Positions 1-6,198 of a stretch of 8,177 nucleotides of DNA are shown here, piece by piece. The stretch is from NCBI GenBank assembly GCA_964534945.1, contig CAZHSB010000059.1, positions 1-8,177 on the forward strand, read 5' to 3'. This DNA comes from CAZHFA01 sp964534945 (GTDB taxonomy: Bacteria > Bdellovibrionota_C > UBA2361 > CAKMMH01). How positions within the stretch are numbered: position 1 is the stretch's first letter; every line of letters starts with the position of its first letter. The notes beneath the pieces are model-generated. The model was not told the DNA's origin, made no database searches, and saw nothing but the letters and a program-made list of their open reading frames with translations. Both the position numbers and the translations under genes were made by a program.

Positions 1-1772
1 TTTCAATCATTACCAACAAAGATAAAGAGGGGCTAGAGATTCTAAGACATACAGCTTCTCATATAATGGCACAAGCTGTAGAAGAGCTTTTTGAAAATGT
101 ACAAGTTACGATCGGCCCAGTTATTGAAAATGGATTTTATTATGATTTTGCAAGAAAAGAACCTTTTTCTGTCGATGATTTTGAAAAAATAGAAAAACGT
201 ATGAGCGAAATTGTAGATAGAAATTTGCCAATTGTTCGCGAAGAATGGAAAAGACAAGATGCAATAGATTTTTTCACGAAAAAAGGAGAACATTATAAAG
301 TAGAAATTATAAAGGATTTGCCAGAAGATGTTGTTATCTCTGTTTATAAACAAGGAGATTATGTAGATCTTTGTAGAGGGCCGCATTTAATATCAACGGG
401 AAAACTTGGAAAGGCTTTTAAGCTTATGAAAATAGCAGGCGCTTATTGGAGAGGAAATAGTGATAATGAAATGCTTCAAAGAATTTATGCAACTGCTTTT
501 TTTAGTGAAAAAGAATTAAAAAGTCATTTAACGGTTTTAGAAGAAGCTGAAAAAAGAGATCATAAAAAATTAGGGAAAGCTTTAGAGCTTTGGCATTTTG
601 ATGAAACAGCCTCTGGGTGCCCTTATTTACTTCCAAAAGGATTAATAATTTTTAATGAATTAATTAATTTTTGGAGAGTAGAACATGCAAAAAGAGATTA
701 TCAAGAATTTTCTGGTCCGCTTTTAAATTCTAGTAAACTTTGGAAAATATCAGGTCACTGGGAACACTATAAAGAAGATATGTATATAATTAATCAAGGC
801 GAAGAAAGCATAGAAGATGCAAATGTTTTCGCATTGAAGCCTATGTCTTGCCCCGCAACAATGATTTTGTTTAATTTAAAAACTCGATCATATCAAGATT
901 TGCCAATTCGTTTTTCCGATGTTGATTGCATTCATAGAAATGAAGCTACGGGGGCTTTAAATGGTTTATTTAGAGCAAGGCAATTTCATCAAGACGATGC
1001 TCATATTTTTGTTACGGAAGATCAAATTGCAGAAGAGTATGAACGTATTTTTGAAATAGCAGATTACTTTTATAAAATTTTTAATCTAGCGTTTACTATG
1101 AAATTATCAACTCGTCCTGATGATTTTATAGGAGAAATTGAGACATGGAATCATGCTGAAGATGTTTTAAGGGAAGTTCTCGATAATCGTTTAGGAAAAG
1201 GAAAATATGAAATAAAAGAAAAAGATGGTGCTTTTTATGGACCAAAAGTTGATATACAAATGAAAGATGCTTTAGGACGTGAATGGCAAATGGGGACTAT
1301 TCAACTTGATTTTCAATTGGCAGGACGTTTTGGTTGTAAATATACCGATAAAAATGGCGAGCAAAAAACACCGATAGTTATACATAGAGTTATTTATGGT
1401 TCTCTTGAAAGATTCATTGGGCTAATTACAGAGCATTTTGCAGGAGCTTTCCCTGTATGGATTTCTCCTATCCAAGTAAGAGTTTTGCCTGTTTCTGATA
1501 AGCATAGAGAAAAAGGCAAAGAAATAGTTGAAGAGTTATTGTCGTTAGGGATAAAAGCAGAAATTGAAAAACATTCAAATACGATTTCTTATCAAATTAG
1601 AGAAGCACATAATGAAAAAATTCCATATTCAATAATTTTAGGTGATAAAGAAATTGAAAATAATGTTATTTCTGTTAGAAGACGTGATAATAAGCAAGAG
1701 AATAATATTAAATTAGATGATTTTATAACTCACGTTCTTCAAATAATAAAATCAAAATCGCTTGAGCTTTAA
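1..1772 (+). CDS. thrS: Threonine--tRNA ligase, 3' part (5' end outside window)
   Basis: Charges tRNA-Thr with threonine in the cytoplasm. The open frame runs from base 3 (first visible residues SIITNKDKEGLEILRHTASH), so the gene enters from the left; by comparison with the E. coli enzyme about 57 residues, essentially the TGS domain, lie outside. Visible in order (residues counted from base 3): the editing domain with HTASH (16-20) and CRGPH (124-128), the two metal-type motifs of the tRNA_SAD fold; the class II catalytic core with KPMSCP (zinc Cys 283), IHRNEATGALNGLFRARQF (motif 2), DDAH (zinc His 334) and VIHR (zinc His 461) followed by GSLERFIG (motif 3); then the anticodon-binding domain to the stop. 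The Cys-His and His-His spacings (51 and 127) fit the family. An internal ATG at 66 lies inside the editing motif and cannot be the true start. All key residues are present, so the enzyme looks active. Family assignment is firm. Confidence 0.97.
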   Translation, partial: SIITNKDKEGLEILRHTASHIMAQAVEELFENVQVTIGPVIENGFYYDFARKEPFSVDDFEKIEKRMSEIVDRNLPIVREEWKRQDAIDFFTKKGEHYKVEIIKDLPEDVVISVYKQGDYVDLCRGPHLISTGKLGKAFKLMKIAGAYWRGNSDNEMLQRIYATAFFSEKELKSHLTVLEEAEKRDHKKLGKALELWHFDETASGCPYLLPKGLIIFNELINFWRVEHAKRDYQEFSGPLLNSSKLWKISGHWEHYKEDMYIINQGEESIEDANVFALKPMSCPATMILFNLKTRSYQDLPIRFSDVDCIHRNEATGALNGLFRARQFHQDDAHIFVTEDQIAEEYERIFEIADYFYKIFNLAFTMKLSTRPDDFIGEIETWNHAEDVLREVLDNRLGKGKYEIKEKDGAFYGPKVDIQMKDALGREWQMGTIQLDFQLAGRFGCKYTDKNGEQKTPIVIHRVIYGSLERFIGLITEHFAGAFPVWISPIQVRVLPVSDKHREKGKEIVEELLSLGIKAEIEKHSNTISYQIREAHNEKIPYSIILGDKEIENNVISVRRRDNKQENNIKLDDFITHVLQIIKSKSLEL

Positions 1773-1789
1773 TTGGAAAAATAAAATGG

Positions 1790-1814
1790 GAGGGATATAT
1801 AAAGAATATCCCTC
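1790..1814 (-). terminator. Hairpin terminator of orphan A, possibly shared with thrS
   Basis: Perfect 9-bp inverted repeat GAGGGATAT (1790-1798) / ATATCCCTC (1806-1814) with a 7-nt loop. Read on the minus strand it is followed by CCCATTTTATTTTT, a T-rich tract typical of intrinsic terminators, 20 nt beyond the stop of the minus-strand gene. On the plus strand it lies 18 nt after the thrS stop but is followed by A's, so it would be a poorer terminator for thrS. Confidence 0.65.
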
Positions 1815-1833
1815 AAAGTGAAAAACCTTAAAA

Positions 1834-2301
1834 TTACTCTTTAAGAGATGCATTGGCAATTTCCATACTTTGTGAAAGCGTACTTTTGCCACTTAAAAGA
1901 GCTTCGAAGAAAACTTGTGTCCAGTTTTCTTTTTTTTGCCTTTCTTCGATGTAGTTGCAAATCATTTGCCACACATCGTTAACAAGCGCCAGTTGATGAA
2001 AGCTTATTCCACCAGCGTTGTCCTTAAAAATTTCACTAACATAAAGCACAATCTGAGAGCAGGAATGCTCTCGTTGCAAATCTGTCTCAGCTTCGGCAAA
2101 TTTTTTAATTGCCAAAGCTAAATTTTTGAGTGGCTTCGGAATATCTCCTCCGTCAATTAAATAATCAAACTTAACTGACATTCCTTGTACCAAAGCATCT
2201 AGTCTTGCAATTTCACAATCAAACTTAAATATCTCTTTTGAGAGATCGTCATTCTTGATTCCAGAAAACTGTGAATGCTGTACTGAAACAACTATGAACA
2301 T
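1834..2301 (-). CDS. Orphan A: unrecognised 155-aa protein
   Basis: I do not recognise this protein. It is 155 residues, soluble in appearance (no signal peptide, no membrane span), and probably mostly helical, with stretches such as EIFKFDCEIARLDALVQGM and a C-terminal ENWTQVFFEALLSGKSTLSQ. Cysteines are scattered and form no metal motif. The ATG start is supported by AAAGG 7 nt upstream. It lies tail-to-tail with thrS and head-to-head with rsmG. It looks like a single-gene transcript: a promoter (TTGACT-17-TATAAC) lies 57 nt upstream and a hairpin terminator follows the stop. Hand-counted G+C is about 37%, above the under-30% of adjacent rsmG, which may mean different ancestry or simply different codon use. 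Its 5' leader matches that of the gene at 3133-3585. Complete expression signals make it more likely a real gene than a chance frame; function unknown. Confidence 0.75.
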   Translation of the reverse strand: MFIVVSVQHSQFSGIKNDDLSKEIFKFDCEIARLDALVQGMSVKFDYLIDGGDIPKPLKNLALAIKKFAEAETDLQREHSCSQIVLYVSEIFKDNAGGISFHQLALVNDVWQMICNYIEERQKKENWTQVFFEALLSGKSTLSQSMEIANASLKE

Positions 2302-2340
2302 TGAAAAACCTTTCTTAATGAATTTTTTTTTGTTTTTTTC
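2302..2340 (-). promoter_or_regulatory. A-rich leader and SD block of orphan A
   Basis: On the minus strand this reads as an A-rich tract followed by AAGAAAGGTTTT (plus-strand 2305-2316), then TCA and the ATG. AAAGG sits 7 nt before the start codon. The same 12-nt block, again 3 nt before an ATG and again preceded by an A-tract, occurs at 3589-3600. Confidence 0.7.
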
Positions 2341-2366
2341 ATCTTAAAAACCTGTTAGGTTATATT
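2338..2366 (+). promoter_or_regulatory. rsmG: Weak candidate promoter for rsmG
   Basis: TTCATC (2338-2343), 17-nt spacer, TATATT (2361-2366); the -10 may instead be TATTAT at 2363-2368. The -35 matches only half the consensus. The -10 overlaps that of the divergent minus-strand promoter, so the two would compete. This is the only plausible plus-strand promoter in the gap. Confidence 0.25.
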
Positions 2367-2387
2367 ATACGCTAAAGAATTAGTCAA
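2359..2387 (-). promoter_or_regulatory. Sigma70-like promoter of orphan A
   Basis: Minus-strand TTGACT (-35, plus 2382-2387), 17-nt spacer, TATAAC (-10, plus 2359-2364). An overlapping perfect TATAAT sits at 2364-2369 but with only 12 nt to the -35. Transcription would start near 2352, giving a leader of about 50 nt. Confidence 0.65.
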
Positions 2388-2405
2388 ATTTGAATGGGGA
2401 ACAAA

Positions 2406-3032
2406 ATGTTTTTAGATAATGTGCAATTAGATGAATTATCTTTAGGATTAAGCAAGTTAAATATAAATTTTAGTAATGAAACATTATTTTCTTTTGATAT
2501 ATATGCACAAAATTTATATAGATGGAATGAAAAAATAAATCTTACAAGAGTTCCAAAAGAAGAAGTAGTAGTGCGACATTTTATTGATTCATTGTCAATT
2601 TTAGAATTTGAAGATTTTTCTGAAAATGATTTTGTTCTTGATATTGGGACAGGCGCAGGATTCCCAGGGCTTCCACTAAAAATAGCAAAACCAAATCTTA
2701 ATATTATGCTTCTTGATTCTTCATTAAAGAAAATTGATTTTCTAGATTATATAATAAAAAAATTAGAATTAAAAAAAATTAAGACTATTCATTCAACGAT
2801 TGATGATTATCAAAAGAAAGCAAGCGGAATGTTTACAGTAGTTACTGCTAGGGCATTGGCGAATCTAGAGACACTCATAAAATATGCAGAACCGTTTTTA
2901 ACCAAAAATGGGGAAATGATTTTCTTGAAAAGCCAAAAGGAAATTAAGGAAGACTTAGAGGGAATAAGCAATAGAGAATTAAGTTATGAAATTCTTAGGA
3001 AAGAAAAATTTATCATATTAAAAAGAAAGTAA
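2406..3032 (+). CDS. rsmG: 16S rRNA (guanine527-N7)-methyltransferase RsmG
   Basis: Methylates N7 of G527 of 16S rRNA using S-adenosylmethionine. The protein shows the family signature along its length: RWNEKINLTRV (39-49) and RHFIDSL (57-63) near the N-terminus, the SAM-binding glycine loop VLDIGTGAGFPGLPL (77-91), the acidic residue after strand 2 (LLDSS, 102-106), and TARALANLETL (147-157) followed by FLKSQ. I chose ATG 2406 (208 aa) over the in-frame ATG 2394 because GGGGA (2396-2400) lies 5 nt before it, while nothing resembling an SD precedes 2394; the longer form would add only MGNK. Length is normal. It stands alone, flanked by two minus-strand orphans, rather than next to mnmG or parAB as in many bacteria. 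It is one of the more AT-rich genes here (about 27% G+C in the part counted). Confidence 0.96.
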   Translation: MFLDNVQLDELSLGLSKLNINFSNETLFSFDIYAQNLYRWNEKINLTRVPKEEVVVRHFIDSLSILEFEDFSENDFVLDIGTGAGFPGLPLKIAKPNLNIMLLDSSLKKIDFLDYIIKKLELKKIKTIHSTIDDYQKKASGMFTVVTARALANLETLIKYAEPFLTKNGEMIFLKSQKEIKEDLEGISNRELSYEILRKEKFIILKRK

Positions 3033-3078
3033 TAAAAATTGTAAAGAGTAAGGGGGAAAGATTAAACCTTGTAAAAAG

Positions 3079-3114
3079 TTGGAGACTTCTTGGTGTTAAA
3101 CAAAAAATCTCCAA
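3079..3114 (-). terminator. Hairpin terminator of orphan B
   Basis: TTGGAGA (3079-3085) pairs with TCTCCAA (3108-3114). The stem continues inward through two C/A mismatches (TT/AA, then TTG/CAA) to an 8-nt loop at 3093-3100. On the minus strand it is followed by CTTTTTAC and lies 18 nt after the stop of the minus-strand gene. It is 46 nt downstream of the rsmG stop and could also serve that gene, though the plus-strand T-run is only TTT. Confidence 0.6.
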
Positions 3115-3132
3115 TTTGCCTATAGTTAGACA

Positions 3133-3585
3133 TTACTTGTAATGAACAAAATTCCTCATTGCTTTTGTTATTAAACTTGGAATTTGAAAATGTCCATCGC
3201 AAACACTTTTGATGGAAATCTTATATAAATCTCCAAGCTTGTCGAGTTTTTCTTCAGCGATAACCGTAAGAGAGCTTGAAAGCCCAATGACAAAGATCGT
3301 GTTTTCTTTGTCATTGTAAGAAGCACTCATTAGAGAAACAACCCTTCTTATTTCTTCTTCAAAAGAAGGTCCAAAAATTTTTCTAATTTCTTTTTGAATC
3401 GATTCCCTAATTTCTTGGCTATGACATTGAGGAAATATCAATGTTGCATCAACAGCAGAGCTTTTTGGAAGAGCTCTCAAAAAAACTTGTTTGATTGCAT
3501 GATCAAACAGAATGACTCGAACGTCTAATGGGTTTCCTCTAGTTGCTTGAGGAAACCCATTTTCAGAAAAATCATTGTGGCTCAT
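3133..3585 (-). CDS. Orphan B: unrecognised 150-aa protein
   Basis: I do not recognise this protein. It has 150 residues, no signal peptide and no clear membrane span, and looks like a small mixed alpha/beta protein: a beta-like segment LDVRVILFDHAI near residues 20-31, amphipathic helices around SQEIRESIQKEIRKIFG and FEEEIRRVVSLM, a hydrophobic strand NTIFVIGLSSSLTVIAEE, and a basic C-terminus ending FVHYK. The ATG start has AAAGG 7 nt upstream. A promoter (TTGCTA-17-TAAACT) and a terminator hairpin bracket the gene, so it is probably transcribed alone. Its leader shares a 12-nt SD block and A-tract with that of orphan A, although the proteins show no similarity I can see. Codons 9-20 contain a perfect 13-bp inverted repeat. 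Hand-counted G+C is about 35%, higher than rsmG. Function unknown; reality of the gene is likely from its signals. Confidence 0.75.
   Translation of the reverse strand: MSHNDFSENGFPQATRGNPLDVRVILFDHAIKQVFLRALPKSSAVDATLIFPQCHSQEIRESIQKEIRKIFGPSFEEEIRRVVSLMSASYNDKENTIFVIGLSSSLTVIAEEKLDKLGDLYKISIKSVCDGHFQIPSLITKAMRNFVHYK
3527..3561 (-). repeat. Perfect 13-bp inverted repeat inside the start of orphan B
   Basis: Arms AATGGGTTTCCTC (3527-3539) and GAGGAAACCCATT (3549-3561) are exact reverse complements around a 9-nt loop. On the coding strand the hairpin begins 24 nt after the A of the start codon and covers codons 9-20 (NGFPQATRGNPL). Such a stem could affect translation or RNA stability, be a protein-binding site, or be the relic of an inserted palindrome. 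Followed by only three T's on the plus strand, it is not a convincing terminator. Confidence 0.85.
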
Positions 3586-3616
3586 AATAAAACCTTTCTT
3601 TATTTTTTTTTATTTT
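3586..3616 (-). promoter_or_regulatory. A-rich leader and SD block of orphan B
   Basis: On the minus strand an A-rich tract leads into AAGAAAGGTTTT (plus 3589-3600), then ATT and the ATG; AAAGG lies 7 nt before the start. Identical in sequence and position to the block at 2305-2316. Confidence 0.7.
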
Positions 3617-3643
3617 CTACCCATATCTCCTTACAATGTGGCT

Positions 3644-3672
3644 AGTTTAGTAAAAAAGAACACATGTAGCAA
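3644..3672 (-). promoter_or_regulatory. Sigma70-like promoter of orphan B
   Basis: Minus-strand TTGCTA (plus 3667-3672), 17-nt spacer, TAAACT (plus 3644-3649). The -10 lies 58 nt from the start codon, nearly the same distance as in orphan A (57 nt). The -10 matches four of six consensus bases. Confidence 0.45.
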
Positions 3673-3718
3673 TAAATTTTTTTATATAAAACTCTCATAT
3701 AATAAGGTAGATATCTAA

Positions 3719-3765
3719 TTTTAGAGGGCTCTTTTTATTGTAAGATTAAGAATCTTGCTCTAAAA
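3719..3765. repeat. Nested inverted repeat upstream of the barrel operon
   Basis: Outer arms TTTTAGAG (3719-3726) and CTCTAAAA (3758-3765) enclose an inner palindrome AAGATT-AAG-AATCTT (3742-3756). Both pairings are perfect but AT-rich, and the outer loop is asymmetric (15 nt on the left, 1 nt on the right). It ends 15 nt before the -35 at 3781, so it could be an operator; if transcription begins at the upstream TATAAT it would be part of a structured leader. Confidence 0.4.
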
Positions 3766-3780
3766 AGAAAATTTTTAAGA

Positions 3781-3808
3781 TTGAAAAAATTATGTTTGTA
3801 CTTATAAT
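3781..3808 (+). promoter_or_regulatory. Sigma70-like promoter of the barrel-glycosyltransferase operon
   Basis: TTGAAA (3781-3786), 16-nt spacer, perfect TATAAT (3803-3808). Transcription would start near 3815, leaving a leader of about 110 nt before ATG 3926. It is the best plus-strand promoter match I found in the non-coding gaps. Confidence 0.6.
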
Positions 3809-3845
3809 TTTTAGAAAGAGTTTTTGTTTTTTTATAAGGAAAAAT

Positions 3846-3872
3846 ATGATGTTTCTTGTAGTGAAGCAATGA
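3846..3872 (+). CDS. Possible 8-codon leader mini-ORF (MMFLVVKQ)
   Basis: AAGGA (3836-3840) lies 5 nt before ATG 3846, a good initiation context, but the frame closes after MMFLVVKQ. Its TGA (3870-3872) overlaps ATG 3869, which opens a second mini-ORF, MNHSR, ending at 3886; a GTG in frame with the barrel gene follows directly at 3887. The barrel start itself has no SD. This may be a leader that hands ribosomes on by translational coupling, or it may be chance. No run of one amino acid codon suggests classical attenuation. Confidence 0.3.
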   Translation: MMFLVVKQ

Positions 3873-3925
3873 ATCATAGTCGTTGAGTGTTATATGTTGT
3901 ATTTTATGGTTGTTATTTAATATTT

Positions 3926-4717
3926 ATGTTTAAGTATAGTTTATTTCTTTTTGTTTTGGTTCTTATGTTTTCAATAAATGTTTTCTCTTTAGAAAATCAA
4001 GAGAAAGATAAATTGAGCAAAAATGATTCCATTGTTAAAGAGGTTAAAAAAGAAGAACCCGAGAAGCAATCATGGGAACGTTTGTTTTCTTTAGGATTTA
4101 ATATGTCAAGTGGCAATACTGATAATTCTATGTGGAATATGTCTCTTAAGACAAAAAAAGAGACAGAGAGAAATATTAAATCAATTGAAATAAGTGGTAA
4201 TTATGGAGAAAGTGACGATGAAAAAACATCTGAAAAGTTAGAAGCATCTTTTGAGGATAAATATCTTTTAGGTGAAGAGAAAAGATGGTTCTTATCGCCT
4301 GGAGTCCAGTTTTTCCATGATGATATAGCAGAAATTGATTATAGAGTTTCTTTAAATCCTGCCATTGGTTATTTTTGGATAAAGAAAGAAAAAATATCCT
4401 TTAATACCGAAGTTGGTCCATCTTACGTATTTGAAAAAGTTGGAAAAGAAGATGATAATTATTTGGCACCAAGAGTTGCCGAAAGATTAGAATTAAAACT
4501 TACTGATTCTGCTAGTTTTTATCAATTTTCGGAGGCTAATATTTCTGTTAAAGATTCAGATGATTACAAGGTTAATTCTGAAGTGGGGTTAGACCTTGCA
4601 ATTAATAGTAAATTAAGCGTAACCTTAACAGTAAAGGATAAATACAATAATATGCCTGCTAGTGATGCAAAGGAAAATGATGTTGAATATATTACAGCAC
4701 TAACAAGTAGGTTTTAA
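3926..4717 (+). CDS. DUF481-type outer-membrane beta-barrel protein
   Basis: Predicted secreted barrel of the DUF481 (YdiY-like) family; its molecular role is not established. Residues 1-21 form a signal peptide: Lys3, a hydrophobic core, and a VFS cleavage site before LENQ. Residues 22-49 are a highly charged Lys/Glu linker. From about residue 50 (SWERLFSLGFNMSSGNTDN) alternating amphipathic strands run to the end, and the last residue is Phe (TSRF), the usual signal for barrel assembly in the outer membrane. The SSGNTD segment near the first strand is typical of the family. I chose ATG 3926 (263 aa) because it gives a clean signal peptide; a GTG start at 3887 would put 13 extra hydrophobic residues in front. 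Neither has a clear SD. The glycosyltransferase gene begins 14 nt after the stop, so the two are probably co-transcribed. Family call is from overall pattern, not a search. Confidence 0.8.
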   Translation: MFKYSLFLFVLVLMFSINVFSLENQEKDKLSKNDSIVKEVKKEEPEKQSWERLFSLGFNMSSGNTDNSMWNMSLKTKKETERNIKSIEISGNYGESDDEKTSEKLEASFEDKYLLGEEKRWFLSPGVQFFHDDIAEIDYRVSLNPAIGYFWIKKEKISFNTEVGPSYVFEKVGKEDDNYLAPRVAERLELKLTDSASFYQFSEANISVKDSDDYKVNSEVGLDLAINSKLSVTLTVKDKYNNMPASDAKENDVEYITALTSRF

Positions 4718-4731
4718 AAACAGGAGAAAAA

Positions 4732-6198
4732 ATGCAAAACAGTAATCAGCGAGTTCTTATTTTTATCATCAGTTATAACCATGAAACATTATTGATGAAA
4801 GTTTTAGAAAGAATTCCTGAAAGTTTACATCAGGATTATCCAAATGTGGATTTTGAAATCTTAATAATAGATGATTGTTCAAAAGATGATACTTTTAAAA
4901 ATGGATATGAATTTTTAAAAACGTACACAAAATTTAAAACTACATTACTTTCAAATCCAATAAACCAACAATTTGGTGGCAATCAAAAAATAGGATATCA
5001 ATATGCGATAGATCATAATTTTGATCATGTGGTCTTGCTTCATGGTGATGGGCAATATGCGCCAGAAATGATACCGACTCTTGTTGCTCCTCTTATAAAT
5101 CATGAAGCAGATGCTGTTTTTGGCTCTCGAATGATGAATTCAAAAGATGCTTTAAAGGGGGGCATGCCATATTATAAATGGCTTGGAAATAAGATTCTAA
5201 CAAAGGCGGAAAATTATTTTATGGGAAGTAATTTAACAGAATGGCATTCTGGATTTAGACTTTATTCTGTGAATGCGCTAAAGAAAATTCCGTTTCAGTA
5301 TAATTCAAACTATTATGATTTTGATACGCAAATTATAATTCAGGTATTAGGTCAAGGATTAAAAATAAAAGAAATTCCAATTCCTACTTTTTATGGAGAT
5401 GAAAAATGTAATGTTGATGGTTTTAAATATGCACGAAAAATTATAATTGCTTGTATGCTTTTTAAAGTTCAAGATTGGGGAATCTTTTATCATCCATGTT
5501 TTTATCTAGAAGATAGATACAAAAAGAAACCAAGCAGGATTTCTTTTGATTGTTCTACAAGTAGGTTGATTAATAAAATTAAAAGCTTTTCTGGAAAATC
5601 ATTAATCGTTTTAGATCCTAAAGAGGAGGAAATAAAGGAGTATATTGAAAATGAAGTCCAAGGGGCCCTTATTGTTTCTCCAGATTTTAATTTAGATATA
5701 TTAAATGATGGCGAAAAATTTGACGCAGTATTTTTCTTAGATAGTTTTGAATGTATTTCAAATATAGAAGTTGTTTTAAGGGCGTTTAGAGAATCAAAAA
5801 GAACTCAAAACGCAAAATTTTTTGCAACAGTTGCTAATGTAGGATTTATTTTAACTAGGTTGATGCTTCTTTTAGGGCAATTTAATTATGGTACAAGAGG
5901 AATTCTAGATTTTCGTCATAAAAGACTTTATACAAAAGCTTCTACAAAAAAACTTTTGCAAAATTATGGTTATATAACTTCTGATATTGATACTATTTCT
6001 GTGCCATGGAAATTAGTTTTTAAAAATCATTTTTTAGTAAATTGTATAACGAGTGTTTGGAATATTCTTTTGAAGATTTCAAAGGGATTATTTTCATATC
6101 AATATTATTTTGAATTTACCGCACTTCCTGCATTAGAAGAATTATTGCAACGTACAGAAAGTAATACAGAAGCTTTGAAAAATAAAATTAAAGAATAG
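4732..6198 (+). CDS. GT2 glycosyltransferase fused to a degenerate methyltransferase-like domain
   Basis: Likely transfers a sugar from a nucleotide-sugar to a lipid or envelope glycan; substrate unknown. Residues about 7-235 are a family 2 glycosyltransferase of the dolichol-phosphate-mannose-synthase type: VLIFIISYNHE, the nucleotide-binding IIDDCSKDD (Asp47, Asp48), the metal-site HGDGQYAPE (104-112), FGSR (130-133) and SGFRLYS (173-179). No transmembrane helices follow this domain, unlike many DPM-type enzymes. Residues about 270-425 resemble a class I SAM methyltransferase seen in bifunctional proteins of this kind: FDAVFFLDSFE (330-340) and YGTRGILDFRHKRLYT (386-401) fit the later motifs. 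However, the glycine loop is missing; KSLIVLDPKEEEIKEY (289-304) stands where VLDxGxGxG is expected, and Cys341 replaces the usual His of LEH. The second domain may thus be catalytically dead. AGGAG (4722-4726) gives a strong start. It sits directly behind the barrel gene, suggesting a surface function. Confidence 0.85.
   Translation: MQNSNQRVLIFIISYNHETLLMKVLERIPESLHQDYPNVDFEILIIDDCSKDDTFKNGYEFLKTYTKFKTTLLSNPINQQFGGNQKIGYQYAIDHNFDHVVLLHGDGQYAPEMIPTLVAPLINHEADAVFGSRMMNSKDALKGGMPYYKWLGNKILTKAENYFMGSNLTEWHSGFRLYSVNALKKIPFQYNSNYYDFDTQIIIQVLGQGLKIKEIPIPTFYGDEKCNVDGFKYARKIIIACMLFKVQDWGIFYHPCFYLEDRYKKKPSRISFDCSTSRLINKIKSFSGKSLIVLDPKEEEIKEYIENEVQGALIVSPDFNLDILNDGEKFDAVFFLDSFECISNIEVVLRAFRESKRTQNAKFFATVANVGFILTRLMLLLGQFNYGTRGILDFRHKRLYTKASTKKLLQNYGYITSDIDTISVPWKLVFKNHFLVNCITSVWNILLKISKGLFSYQYYFEFTALPALEELLQRTESNTEALKNKIKE

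Larger units (their letters stand above)
3586..3925. other. 340-nt non-coding interval with divergent control signals
   Basis: The left part carries the leader and promoter of the minus-strand orphan B. The right part is upstream of the barrel gene: an isolated TATAAT at 3698-3703 lacking a good -35, a nested inverted repeat at 3719-3765, a good promoter at 3781-3808, and two mini-ORFs between 3846 and 3886. No tRNA-like fold or known riboswitch was recognised, and no longer gene is evident on either strand. Confidence 0.7.

Noticed and set aside
42..386. Minus-strand open frame of 114 codons opposite thrS
   Set aside because: Lies wholly antisense to the conserved editing domain of thrS; composition dominated by Phe, Ile, Tyr and Asn as expected from a reversed AT-rich gene.
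2055..2072. GAGAGC/GCTCTC 6-bp inverted repeat inside orphan A
   Set aside because: Short arms in a coding region; expected by chance in a window this long.
1915..2121. Plus-strand open frame of 68 codons opposite orphan A
   Set aside because: No SD or promoter of its own, while the minus-strand gene has both plus a terminator.
1834..3585. Orphans A and B as a toxin-antitoxin or phage-defence pair
   Set aside because: They are separately transcribed, separated by rsmG and more than 800 nt, and neither shows a recognisable toxin, antitoxin or nuclease motif.
3887..3925. GTG start giving a 276-aa barrel protein
   Set aside because: It would put 13 extra hydrophobic residues before an already complete signal peptide and has no SD; ATG 3926 preferred, though coupling from the mini-ORFs keeps it possible.
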